Of a DNA stretch of 64,000 nt, positions 53,346-64,000 are shown in pieces (position 1 is the first letter of the stretch; each line of letters starts with the position of its first letter). Source of the stretch: Macrocystis pyrifera (Eukaryota; Sar; Phaeophyceae; Laminariales; Laminariaceae); contig JASSKH010000023.1 of assembly GCA_031763025.1 (NCBI GenBank), positions 5,917,501-5,981,500 of the forward strand, in the 5' to 3' direction. The position numbers and the translations under genes were made by a program. The notes under the pieces are model-generated. The model saw only the letters and a list, made by a program, of their open reading frames with translations. It did not search any database and had not been told where the DNA came from.

Positions 53346-53905
53346 GTGATGGGTTGGGTTGGCGTCGGTTGGCAACGACACTGTAAAACATGCCGCTCAC
53401 TACGTGATCTAGACATCCAGGGTACCGTTTTTTTTTTTTTTTTTTTTTTTTGGCGGTCGCCCACAGCTAGTCGTCTAGTTAGATCATTTGTGCGAAGTAA
53501 ATAACCTATACTCTGCACAAGGGAATTGATCGTATCACGTAGTGTTCAAGGTACGGCACCCAAGAGGCAGTTACATAGTACTTCCATTGCTGTCTCTGGA
53601 AGTGGCCACACCGGAAATTAAACTAACTCATTGAAGCTGTCATCCATATGCAAGTCCGCCTCACAAGCGGTTCTTAGTAGCATGCAGCTCACCCTTCATG
53701 CGACTCGCCGGACACCTCACGGCGCTTCGCGCTTGGTGCAAGCAATGTCTGCCTGGTCGGTGAAAACCCGACATGCTCCGTCCCGGCACTGTAGGGATGC
53801 GAGGGTCTATGGTCATACGACTACGGCCATGCATGAGATCGAGTACATCTCTCCTATCGAGTACACCCCGCCCCCTCCCCCCCCCCCCCCCCCCCCCCCC
53901 CCCCC
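53346..53905 (+). mobile_element. Family E repeat, best full-length copy
   Basis: Starts GGGTTGGGTTGGCGTCGGTT. A T20+ run lies at 53429-53451 (an A run in antisense copies). Then GGCAGTTACATAGTA, GTGGCCACACCG, CGGCGCTTCGCGCTTGGTGC, CGGCCATGCATGAGATCGAG, and a poly(C) tail at 53866-53905. No protein is encoded. Confidence 0.85.
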
Positions 53906-54174
53906 GCAAGATATGCCTCCTTCGCCCTCTCACCGCAACATCGACGTCGCGAGCTCCACACCGGGCGAAGGAAAGTCCGAAATTCTCGCAGTGAGACTGA
54001 TGATGCCGTTGTGGTTGTTGTTGTTGTTGTTGTTGTTGGTGTTGTCGCATTAGAGGGCGGGAAACCAGGTGCGGCACCAGAAGAGAAAAACGAAGCAATG
54101 TTAGACACCGGAGAGTGGCGTGTCGGCGTCGGAAATAATAAAAGGCGAGGGAAATAAGACAGGCGGGAGCGGGT

Positions 54175-54175
<1 letters not shown>

Positions 54176-54223
<48 letters not shown>
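54176..54223. repeat. Poly-G tract
   Basis: About 46 consecutive G, with no E-repeat body next to it on either side. Confidence 0.9.
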
Positions 54224-55990
54224 GTAAGAGAGGAGGGAGTAAGAGAGGAAGAGCAAGGGGCAATGAAATGAGGGGGAAGGGAGGAAGGGAGAGCGGGAGG
54301 GAGGATTTGGATGGTTCGATGGTATTGTCTGCAGAAAAAAAAGCGAATCGTGGGGGGTATTTGCAAGTCACTATTAATAGTACGCACGGACCGGGGCTAC
54401 ACACGCTACAGTACTCTACAACTCTAGACGTTTTAACGTATTGCTGCGGCGTTACGGCAAGGGTACGTGTACGCAACAATACCGGCGTCTGCAAGCACAG
54501 CTACCTGTATATGGGCACATGGATATGGATAACCATACCGCACAGCTATTAATAGTAGTCGCTGAATATATTTCATATTGTGCACGATGACAGCACCAGC
54601 GTAGCTTCTACCGATCACCACCACGGCAGGCGTATCACGGCGAGAAGGCTGCTGCTGCCATAAGATAAACGCCGATTCTATCTGTTAAGCCTTAGACCTA
54701 TGCCAATGAGATAGCGAAGTATCAATAAAAAGTTTGAATTCCAAAGATACCCGCCAAAAAAATTTAGAACACGCTTCCTATGGGCACGTTCAGAAAAAAA
54801 AAAAAGTTCCGAACTTTTGGAAAAGCCCGAAAAAAGCAAATCTGGGGCCGATGTTGGGCCAAGATCGGCCTGAGAAAAACTCAGGCCTCTCTTGGTTCGA
54901 AGCGGCGAGATTCCGAGTCCTCGACAGACATCGATCGACAAAACCAACGATTGCGTCATGAATTCTGAACGGCGTGCGCTCGTTTGGGGCTCCGACCCAC
55001 CCTTGGGTCACCGTCTTCACACAATGGCCAGTGACGTGCGGCGGGCGCTGGCCAGGCGTACGATAAAAAAACAAAGAGCCGCTGGTGTGTACAAAACAGA
55101 AGACAAAATTTCTCGATCCGTCTCGAATGGCAAAAAAACAGGTTTTTTTTTGGGTTTGGGAGGATACCGCAGGACGCCGCCGGCAAGCTCTCGCCCCCCA
55201 GAGCATGTATTCACTTTCTATCTTCGATGCCGTCATCTATACTCGTTTGCCTTGCCCGACATTAAGCGGGTTCGCCTTGGGCTGAGTTTATATCGAGATC
55301 GAGCATCTATCGTCGCACGAGCTGATTTTTTTTCAGCGTGTTGACAATTTGCAACGAGAGAAAACAAATTGCGCCGCTTGCAGCCGTCGGAAAAAAAAAA
55401 CAAACAAACAAACAAACAAACAAACAAACAAACATTTTTTTCCATTTTTTCCCACAGCGGCGGTACGAGGATATTTTCGGCTGTATTTTTAAAGCAAAAT
55501 ATCTGAAAAAAAAAACTTTCGGACTTCGCGTTTCCATTGGCATAGGTCTAACTCTACTACCGTACGTTTGTCCCCCAAAAGAGGATGATTTGCCCCTGAA
55601 TACGTACCGGTACATACCAGGTATACGAGTACTCCACTACAACTGCACCGGCGACAACCTATGTACTTAGATAGAATTAGAACAGGGCAGTTTAGCAGTA
55701 ATAACAGCAGTAATAGGCAATATCTGCTGTACGTATTGGTGTCACAATGAGGCGCGCGAGCGCGAAGCGCGAACCTTTTTTCTTGGTTTTCCAAGGAGGC
55801 CTCTTCATAGCGGCTCGCATACGAGGGTAGGGTGCCTCATTTGTGATTTCTCTTTATGTGTGTGTCATATTCAACATTTTTTAGGCCACGTTTGACCACC
55901 GCGCTCAACGCACACGGCACCAATTCCAGTCCCGGCGGGTCCTGTGCACGCACACACACAAACGAAACATTCTCGCGCTGGCGCGGTGGT
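54224..55990. other. Unassigned stretch
   Basis: No splice-supported exon recognised. A CAAA microsatellite lies at 55399-55434. Confidence 0.35.
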
Positions 55991-56084
55991 AAGTCGTTCA
56001 GAGTTGGTCGAGCTAGGTGCGGCAATGTGTGTAGCAAGATGGCTGGGCCATGGTTTTAGAAAAAACAAGGAACCGTAAAATATC

Positions 56085-57050
56085 AAACGGTTTTTGCTTT
56101 TTGGAGTTCTACCTAACGAAACCCAATTCTGCGAGTACTCGTAGGCAGACTGTGCCTGTCCACAGCAATTTTCGCGCCGTGTCGTAAGACATGCTGCAGG
56201 TGGTGTTGTCAGGCCCGCCCTTCTGCTATTACTGATGAAGGGGCGGAGAAGCAGGAGAAGCTCTGCTGTAAAGGTGGTACAGAAGTAGTAGTGTGGTGGC
56301 ACCTGTCATAACGGTTTTTGTTTTTGAGTTCTACCTAAAGCTAACGAAACGCACGACTCCACGTGTACTCGTAAGCAGAATGTGCCTGTCCACAGCAACG
56401 TTCGGGCCGTGTCCTAAGACATGTTGCAGGTGGTATTGCCAGGCCCACCCTCCTACTGATGGGGGGACGGGGAAGCAGGAGAAGCTCTGCTAGAGATGCT
56501 GTACAGCAGAAGTAGTGGTGGCACCTGCTACGAGAAGCTCTTGTTAGACGTGCCAGGTTGTAGATTTTTCGTCTCCAAATTAGTATGCCGACTTTCGAGG
56601 TTCGAAGCAGGAAACACACATACAACAAAAAATCGAGTACGTGTACGTGTACAAAGGGTTCAAGGGATAGACCGACAAGCCGAGGTACAGCGACGCTGAC
56701 CCTGGTCTCGTGTGTCCTATTGCTACTGCTGCTGTTGTTTTGCTGCTGCAGAAGCTCTGATGTAGATGTCGTACAGCAGTATTAATAGTAGTGGTGGCAC
56801 CTGCAACGAAAAGCTCTGTTGGACATGTCAGGTTGTAGATTTTTCGTCTCCAAAATACTATACTATGCCGAATTTTGAGGTGGGAAGCAGGAAACATACA
56901 ACAAAAATCGAGTACGTGCACAAGTACAAAGGGTGTAAGGGTTAGACAGACAAGCCGAGCGTATAGCGACGCTGACCCTGGCCTCGTGTGCCCTACTGCT
57001 GCTGCTGCTGCTATTGTTGCTGCTGCTGTTGTTGCTGCTGTTGTTGCCGC
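56085..57050 (+). repeat. Family F tandem repeats, two unit types
   Basis: Two units carry TGTGCCTGTCCACAGCAA and GACATG(C/T)TGCAGGTGG (56085-56290, 56311-56475). Two more carry AGGTTGTAGATTTTTCGTCT and GACGCTGACCCTGG (56545-56780, 56805-57050). An inverted, decayed pair is at 60985-61345. Confidence 0.75.
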
Positions 57051-57059
57051 CGCTGACGA

Positions 57060-57980
57060 CTTTTGGTTTCTCAAAAGAATGAACTCAAACGTCAGGGATG
57101 CACATAACCGCGTACGCACGTACGTACGTACGCGTAGTTGTTCGTTCTTCTTGGTTCAGGATACTACTGTCTGTAATCGCCCAGCATGATGCATCGCAGA
57201 TACGACTACTGCACGTACTGAGGTCGGGCCTCACTACCACTAATTACTACACTGTACTCGTTGCTAACATCGGCAAGCTCCATGAACACCGCCAATGACG
57301 CTGCTGCTGTAAGTATAAATATCATGTCGCTATCGTGAACAAAACATGATGCGATGGTTGACGACACTCTCGCCTCTTGGCGGACAGCAGTCGTCATGGA
57401 ACTCCCCACACTAAAACTATTACGGTAACCCCAAGTTACGACTACCAATACGTTTGACTCCCTGCAACCTAGCACAAAGCAATAAGCAATGCTGCTGTAC
57501 TGCCAGTACATCTAACAAAAGGAGGCCTTTACGGGTCAAGACTACTACTGCATGATACCAGTAGATGTCAACCGGCATCGTTAATCATGACGATAAATGA
57601 TCTACAATACAATTTATATGTACGTAATGTGAAGCTTGCCTCTCGTGGACGGAGCGACCCCGGAGCGCGGACAAATAATATCGTGTGCAACAAGCACTGC
57701 AGAGCGTCCCGGACATAGTACTCGTGGAGCTCCTGGGGCCATCGGCAAACAACAGCAGCAACAACAAGCACACACGCGGAAGCGCAAGAGAGTACGAGTA
57801 CAGCAGGACAAGAGAATACCGACGGATCAATGAGAGAGAACAACAACAACAACAACAGCAACAACAACAACAACAGCATGCCAAGAGAGACGAGTTATGG
57901 GCCAAAGACGAGAGGACCTGTATCAATACCAGTATGTAAAAAAACACGTGCAACACCACTGCTCTATGATTGGTCCAGGT
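57060..57980. other. Unassigned stretch
   Basis: A CAA microsatellite lies at 57840-57880. No convincing exon. Confidence 0.35.
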
Positions 57981-57986
57981 TATGGC

Positions 57987-58067
57987 TTAGGACTGCAGTG
58001 CCGTTTTTGGGGACAAATCATTCTAATTCCAAGTGTTTTGTCCCCAAAACGGGACAACGGTTCTAAA
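57987..58067. mobile_element. Family B MITE, copy B5, uninterrupted
   Basis: TAGGACTGCAGTGCCGTTTT and AAAACGGGACAACGGTTCTA around an ATTCTAATTCCAAGTG loop. Confidence 0.8.
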
Positions 58068-58137
58068 AGGGTTCACCGGAATAACGCGACGGAGCCGCGC
58101 GAGCGTCGCTGCCGGCCTAAAGCCCTCCCAGCAGTTG

Positions 58138-58240
58138 GGGTCAGGGTTAGGGTTGAGCGCGACCGCCCCTGCCGACTCCGAGCACTCCACCGAGCTGGGG
58201 TTAGGGTCATAGGGTTAGGGTTGGGCTCGGGTTGGGTCTG
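58138..58240 (+). repeat. Interstitial telomere-like GGGTTA words
   Basis: GGGTCAGGGTTAGGGTTG and GGGTTAGGGTCATAGGGTTA followed by GGGTTGGGCTCGGGTTGGG. Confidence 0.75.
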
Positions 58241-58676
58241 GAGGTACGTTGTACAAGATAGGAATGACCAAAAGGTGTTGCACGAGTTTGTTTGCAAGGT
58301 GGTGTTTTATCTCTGGTACTTGGTTACACGAGGGGTACCCAGGCAAGGACGCTACTCGTACTACTACTACTACTGCTGCTGTAAGCAGGACAAGGAGACC
58401 GGTCTTCCTGGACGCGTCAAGGCCACTTATGGCCTTTATTATAATGGTTTTACTACACGACCCTCGCAGTCGAGCGGACAACCCGCGGTCTCCTGCGTAT
58501 TATATACCAGGTCCCACATACTCGTACTGATACTCGTAGCATCTTTGGGACGAATGTTTGGGTTACGATTGTTTACGTACAACGTACAAGCGCGAGTTGG
58601 AGGAAACGTCCAACCTGACGTGCTTTGCTTTTGGTCTTGTCCGTGAGCAATAATAACACAGCAGGTTACTCGGATA

Positions 58677-58759
58677 TACCAGGCTGACGCGAAATATAGG
58701 GACCGTTAGCATATAATTATTCATACAAAACGTCCCCTATATTTTGGGTCGGAGTCGTA
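58677..58759. mobile_element. Family G MITE, copy 6
   Basis: TACCAGGCTGACGC ... GGGTCGGAGTCGTA, arms AATATAGGGACCGTTAG / AAACGTCCCCTATATTTT. Confidence 0.65.
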
Positions 58760-59738
58760 CGCACGTACCTGGCTGGTATTTAATAGAGCAAAACTAAACG
58801 GGCAGGTGCCTTTCTCTTCTACCTACCCGAACGTGCGTAGTCTACAGCAGTCTACAGGTACCGTCTGTTTGTAGGTTCGTCTGCGGGTACGAAATTTCAT
58901 ACCAGGTATGAACAGCACAAGGTGGGATACAACACAGAGCAAAGCAGATGCGGCGTTCTTACCCACGCGGGCACGGTATCATATTCTTACCACAACTTCA
59001 GTCAGTACGAGAGCTCTTACTTTCAGGTACTGTACCCATTACCTGGAACCCTGGGGTACGTACTCATTTAACACCACGAAGGTACGCGTACTCATTTTAC
59101 CCCACGCAGCATACCTGGTACATACGAATCTGTGGTACACCTTGTACTACTACGTACTGCTTGTATACTGAATCGAGAAGAAAATAGAAAACATCAGAAA
59201 ACCGGCGTCCAAAAAAACGTACTGTATCGAAACAGCACACGAATATCTCCGCTGTCCACGCTATCGACGCCTGTGATGCGCGCTACAACAGCAACAAGAG
59301 AAGGGCGCCGCGCGCTCGAGCAGAGCGGCTGCCTACACGCATTGGATGTGGCTACAGCAGTGCTGCTGTGGGCATGCACTGGGTGGGGATCAAGTAAACT
59401 TGACGTCAGGTGAAACAAACGAACACGCTGTACGAGAAAAAAAAAAATTTCGAACTTTCCGGAGAGCTCCAACGAGAAAACTAGAACGAACTTAGCAGCG
59501 CCAGGTGCACCCGGCAGTCGACACATACTCGCGTAGTATACATTGCGCGTCGGTACCACCCACCAGTTCCTCTAGCACGTGCTCCTTGAGGTTCATCGTC
59601 GATGAGATTTTTGATAAAACGGCGACGAGAAAGAAATTAAAAATCCGGTGGGGAGTTCATTCAACATTATGCGAATGTTTTGAACGGGAAATAACCTTAA
59701 TTGACCCCGGCAAAGTAACCGGCCAACCGAGGCAACTG

Positions 59739-59796
59739 CGGAAAACAACGACCAATTTTGCATTTTGCGGAAAACAACGACCAATTTTGCATTTTG
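59739..59796 (+). repeat. 29-bp perfect tandem duplication
   Basis: CGGAAAACAACGACCAATTT... present twice head to tail. Confidence 0.95.
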
Positions 59797-59907
59797 CGTA
59801 TCATACACCAACATCGCATCGCATATTCCATTCGCATTTTGCATAGACCAACCCTCCTCTGCAGCTCTGCGGTCTGCGGATAGCAGGTAGGTACGGAAGC
59901 TGGCACA

Positions 59908-60096
59908 ATGGCTGTGGAGGTGGAAGGAGCAGTTGCCGAGCAACACCATCGACGGTACCCGACGCAGGGGCGAGCGCGCACAGAATGCAAGGATGGGGAG
60001 GAGGAGGAGGAGGTCGATATCGGCAGCTTCAGGGACGTGGCTGTTGACTGCGTCGCCGGCCTTGTGTCGGGCTCCGTTGGAATCGTCGTTGGTCAG
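59908..60096 (+). CDS. Mitochondrial carrier family protein, first exon
   Basis: Starts at ATG 59908 (MAVEVEGAVAEQHH...). After an acidic stretch (DGEEEEEVDI) it reads SFRDVAVDCVAGLVSGSVGI then VVGQ, ending at donor GTATAT (60097). This is the first transmembrane helix of a mitochondrial carrier: DxxAGxxxGxxGxxVGxPxDxxKxRLQ, with the exon stopping just before the PxDxVK signature. Carriers exchange metabolites across the inner mitochondrial membrane, and this much sequence cannot define the substrate (the VGQ/VGH-P context recalls the carnitine/ornithine carrier group). The next exon is not found within 64 kb. The beginning of the following intron is tandemly duplicated, and exon plus intron start recur at 63231. 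Confidence 0.65.
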
Positions 60097-60104
60097 GTAT
60101 ATAT

Positions 60105-60330
60105 GTAGGTCGTATCTATTGCTGTACCGTGCGTAAACCGCTCATTGCTGTTTGTGCCGCATAGCTGGTAGATGGTGTCTGGTGCCCAGCACTGTGCTGT
60201 ATACGAGTACAGGTATATATAATAAGTCGTATCTATTGCTGTACCGCCGTGGGTACCCGCTCATTCATTGTTGTTTGCGTCGCATACCAGGTACGAAGGT
60301 GGTATCTGGTACCCAGTACCTGGTGTCGCG
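60105..60330 (+). repeat. ~110-bp tandem duplication at the start of the carrier intron
   Basis: GTCGTATCTATTGCTGTACC occurs at about 60109 and 60226, each followed by a CGCTCATT...TTGTTTG block and a GGTACC-rich end. Confidence 0.85.
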
Positions 60331-60368
60331 TTTTGCGATCACGATATAAATACCAACTGAGTACTGTA

Positions 60369-60473
60369 TTACGGGGGTCCATAGTTAACAGGACCTATGG
60401 TGTACATAAAAACCTATATATTTACCTAGTTTTATTAAGAATATTTGGTCCTATTTACTATGGTCCCCCGTAA
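60369..60473 (+). mobile_element. Family A MITE, copy A20, in the presumed carrier intron
   Basis: Near-consensus, TA flanks. Confidence 0.85.
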
Positions 60474-60984
60474 TAGTAAGATTTTATATGGGAATTTTTT
60501 GAAGGGCCTCAAGAACTCTTTGGTTTTCAGATCCGCCATTATTTTTTCGTGTGCCCGAAGACGGAAAATAAATAATTCTCTCTATTTCCAGTACGGAATA
60601 ATTAAATTGAAATTGGGGTCAATTTATTTAATTGTTTTGGTCAGATAGCATTTCCGAATCGAAAAATAAATAATTACCGAAAGGTTCCTCGAAGATTTTA
60701 TATATATATATATTTATAAGAAACTAAGAAAGCACGTCAGCTGTGAGTTCAACCGATATATTTGAATAATCAGTCGAACGAAAAAAAAAAAACGCAGGGT
60801 CTTTGTTCTCCCCGAATCCGGAAAATAAATATTTAAAAAAAAATGAAGTAATCATTTGTTCTCCCAGAATCCGGAAAATTAATCAGTCGAACTCACAGCT
60901 GACGTATTTCAAAATTTATAAAAAATTAGGTAATAAGTTTAGTCCTGTGTTGGTTTTGAACTCGAAATTCGGCATAATAATTTC

Positions 60985-61345
60985 AAGACGAAAAATCTGC
61001 ACTCGACGTGCTCTGTCCAAGAGAGAAATTCTCGTAGCAGATAGCAGGTGCCACCGCTACTACTGATGATGTACGACATCTACAGCAGAGCTTCTCCAGC
61101 AGCAAAACAGCAGCAGCAGTAGGACGCACGAGGCCAAGTCAGCGTCGCTGTACGCTCGGCTTGTGTGTGAACCCTTCGTACATGTGTTTCCTGGTCCCGA
61201 ACTCATAATTTGAAGACGAAAAATCTGCAATCTGACGTGTGTCCAGCAGAGCTTCTTCTAGCCGTCCCACCACTACTACTACTAGTGCTGTACAACAACT
61301 ATTATACAGCAGATACTCTCCTGCTTCTCAGTCCCCTCATCAGCA
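60985..61345 (-). repeat. Family F repeats, inverted cluster
   Basis: AGACGAAAAATCTGCA occurs twice and AGTCAGCGTCGCTGTACGCT once, matching 56545-57050 on the opposite strand. Confidence 0.65.
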
Positions 61346-61461
61346 GGAGGGTGGTTTTACTCGGCGGGACTGTCAAAATTTCCTGTAGATTCTTCATTTT
61401 ACTTTTCCGAGAGCTTTCTTGGCAGTTTTTCTGTTCCTCCAGAGTAGTCGTAGTTTGACCG

Positions 61462-61560
61462 TTGTTGTATCGTCCTTTCTACCCAACTTCATCAGTACAC
61501 CCAGTGTCCGTCCTGATTGCTTATCCTAGAGAGATATTGATACTGCTGTGGTCACAGACT
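61462..61560 (+). repeat. Family D repeat, 5' part, diverged
   Basis: CGTCCTTTCTACCC, CAGTGTCCGTCCTGATTGCT, ATCCTAGAGAGATA and GTGGTCACAGA. Confidence 0.55.
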
Positions 61561-63230
61561 ACTGTGAGACAGACGAAGACCAAAAAAAACAAAAATAATC
61601 GCAAATTCAAGGGTCAAGCAAGTGAAATGCCAGCGTACCGCGTACGAGAACACAACAACACACGCAAGACTAGAAAATAAGAACAAAAATACTACCAGGT
61701 ATAAAACAAAAATACATTCTGCAATGGAACATAATACAAATGGCGCAAGGAGATCAGAAAGGCTGCTATTAATAGATGGGGAAAGGCAACAAAGGGAGGG
61801 ACGAGGCAACAAACAAAAAGAAAGGAAGAGAGAAAGGGGGGGGGGAAGAGAGACATCGTCCTCCACACGGTGATAGTAACATGGGTATACCCGTCTGACC
61901 TAGGCAATCGATTCGGGAACCTAGCCGCACCCTTTGCCGTCTCCTTCCTACTCTCGTCAATAGCGGTGCCCAGTGTCAGTACGGCTGCTGTCGCGCCCCC
62001 CCCCCTCCAGCACAACTCAACAAGAAACAAACAAAACCTGCTAGACTTCAAGAGCTAGTCGAACCGATACCTACTGCTGTCGTCGCCACCCGATCTATAA
62101 TTTCGTTTCTGCATTCGTCGACGTACGGCTGCCCCCCCCCCACCGCCCCCTCCCCCCCTCTCCTTGTCGCTACTCTTGGCTCCCTCTGCTGCGTGGCGCT
62201 GCCGGCTTCTCTGTGCCTCGTCCCTGTGCCACCTCGCCATGAAACAGTCCGCAGCTTCGACGACACCCCAGTACCACTTCCCCCTCTTCTTAGCCGCCCT
62301 CGGCCATAACACCATCTCTACTCCGAACAGCAAAGAGAAGCTTTCCGTGGACCCCTCGGTGGCTTGAAAAAACCTGAGGTCGTCTTCTAGACTCTGGGCT
62401 ATTTTTTGTCCATATTGCTAATTTTGAGAACATAATTTTTCACCAAAAATCTTCAAATATCCATTATTTCTGACCCCAGTTTTTATTAAAAAAAACAAAA
62501 AAATGCACGCCAGCGGTGAGTTCAACCGATCGGTCGATGCTCAACTTCGCAACCTGCGTGTAACCGTTCGTGCGTTTTCCATCATTTCCCCCGCGATTGA
62601 CTACTAGCCGGTGACTCCCCTGGATGCTACCAGGGTCGACGAGACGATAATACTTACCAGTGCTTGCAGGCTCGACTTCCAATTGATTTCGGCCAGTACC
62701 ATCTGTCTCGTGCACTGAAACAGCATTTTGCACGTGAGGGCTGGGGTGCATAAGACATTAGAAAGTTTGTGAACAGTATTAATAGATCACACGTGACAGG
62801 CACACAAGACACTGGAAAGTTTGTATGGTACCTGGCAGACGCCATCCTATTATTGACAGGAACTCTCCCTGTAAATGTTGCACCAGGTCTGTCTTGACGT
62901 ACTGTTTGTTGTCCTGTAGTCGTACCTCGTACGTTTTCGGTGAACTCAGCATCGTGCACGTTCTCTTGACCTCTTCTGCTCTTGATACATGAAAACACAC
63001 AGCAAGTAAGTATGCACACGCCGGTAAAATTGCAGAGGGTGTGCCAACACAGCGCAAGAGGAGGTTATGTTCGTTCCTGTTTTCTGCAGGCAGGCTAGCG
63101 AGTGGCGCACTTTGCTTCTGCAGCTCTTTGTTCCATCTCAGGTGTTTTACCAGGCAATACCATCACGAGGGTTGGATCCCAAAGCTCGCCCTGCACACCA
63201 TGCCAAGAAGATGTAAGCAACCTTTATCTT
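61561..63230. other. Unassigned stretch
   Basis: No gene recognised. It holds TACCAGGTA (61693) and TATTAATA (61768, 62778). Confidence 0.3.
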
Positions 63231-63315
63231 TTACATCGGCAGCTTCAGGGACGTGGCTGTTGACTTCATCGCCGGCCTCCTCGTGTCGGACTCCGTTAGA
63301 ATCGTCGTTGGCCAG
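63231..63315 (+). pseudogene. Degenerate duplicate of the mitochondrial carrier first exon
   Basis: ATCGGCAGCTTCAGGGACGT and the rest match 60013-60096. The frame reads SFRDVAVDFIAGLLVSDSVR then IVVGQ: one extra Leu codon, and two helix glycines changed to Asp and Arg. The donor GTATAT and the start of the intron (TATCTATCGCTGCTGTAC, GCGCATTGTTGTTTGTGA) are also shared. It could be an exon of a second carrier gene continuing beyond the window, but charged residues in a membrane helix favour decay. Confidence 0.55.
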
Positions 63316-63529
63316 GTATATAAAAGACTTATATCTATCGCTGCTGTACAGGGCGTACGCCGCGCATTGTTGTTTGTGAAGCATACGTGATATCAGGTAC
63401 ACAAACAGTAGTACTACGAGTATTGATAGTGTTGATGTAAATCGCGTTTTGCGATCACGATAATCGCGATAAAATAAAACAAAAAATCGCGATATGCTCT
63501 ATATATAGTCGAGGTCGCAAAAAAATCTC

Positions 63530-63664
63530 CCGCGATCACCATATATTTGAAATGAAAAAACGCCTCCGAAACCCTCTGTAAAATACCGCGATCACCATAT
63601 ATATACAAATATATGTGTGTATTTGAAATGAAAAAACGCCTCCAAAACCTCTGTAAAATACTAC
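63530..63664 (+). repeat. Tandem duplication with GAAATGAAAAAACGCCTCC
   Basis: Two units (63530-63588, 63589-63664) share CGCGATCACCATATAT, GAAATGAAAAAACGCCTCC and CTCTGTAAAATAC. Confidence 0.85.
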
Positions 63665-64000
63665 AGGGACAAAGTTACCAACAGTTTTTTTCTTGTTTTG
63701 TCTTCCCGCTGACAACATGGAGCCCATCTTCAAGCCAATGTTCACGAAATACTCGCATCTTCTGTACATTCTTACTTCAGACCCCGATTTTTTTCCATTT
63801 TTTCAGGGTCAACATTTTGTTGTTTTATCTTTCGAATTGGGGTTGTATTTATTCTTTTTCTCCGAGACGTGGGAGGTAGTTTTCCATTGTTCGGCACGCA
63901 ACCGATGTCTCTGACGGTTTTCCATGTTCGTACAGACACCCTGTTACTCCGTGTAACAGCCTCTATTACTCCATGTAATAGTCCTCTCTATTACTCCATG
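63665..64000. other. Window end, no gene assigned
   Basis: A 70-codon frame from 63693 has no recognised domain. The last 65 bases repeat CTATTACTCCATG, whose complement-like CATGTAATAG makes a hairpin. Confidence 0.4.

Overview
This window is a stretch of a large, repeat-rich nuclear eukaryotic genome. Intron-containing genes with GT-AG splice sites are scattered through dense short transposons. My best guess at the lineage is a brown alga (Phaeophyceae). The clues are proteins swollen by Ala, Gly, Ser, Pro and Glu runs, a plant/animal-like housekeeping gene set, and heavy homopolymer content. No marker gene settles this, so the assignment is an inference. A 100-base N block at 37986-38085 is an assembly gap.

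Genes. (1) 1326-1398 (-): one exon of a STE20/MST-like protein kinase, isolated among repeats. (2) 15742-16207 (-) and 16393-16613 (+): two divergent gene starts sharing a 185-bp intergenic region. The first is a probable mitochondrial precursor and the second is unrecognised. (3) 27003-36409 (+): a lipin (phosphatidate phosphatase) gene. Its N-LIP domain is spread over three short exons and followed by a very long low-complexity middle. The catalytic C-LIP half (DxDxT) is not visible anywhere in the window. (4) 39319-41552 (-): a low-complexity protein ending in an MDM2-type RING finger. (5) 50668-51332 (-): two exons of a HORMA-fold protein that looks most like autophagy factor ATG101. (6) 59908-60096 (+): first exon of a mitochondrial carrier, with a degenerate second copy at 63231-63315. 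The lipin and RING genes converge on the gap region.

Repeats. Almost everything else is mobile DNA. Family A is a ~105-bp palindromic TA-target MITE with about 20 copies. Family B is a ~60-90 bp palindromic MITE and family G is an ~83-bp MITE. There is a tRNA-headed, poly(A)-tailed SINE, and two copies of a 1.8-2.0 kb hAT-like element built from GTAACA/TGTTAC words. Family D is an A-tailed dispersed repeat of ~290 bp. Family E is a ~530-bp repeat whose 3' end is always a poly(C) tract. Families H and F are smaller. They nest in one another (A in B, SINE in A, B in D, A in E and hAT), and E and D sit inside lipin introns.

The most interesting structural observation is that two short palindromes, TATTAATA (24 sites) and TACCWGGTA (23 sites), are far more frequent than composition predicts. 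They match what excision of families A and G, with 3-nt overhangs, should leave behind. The window appears littered with transposon footprints. A second theme is that the reading frames of both large genes switch at homopolymer runs, which points to sequencing error or genuine tract instability.
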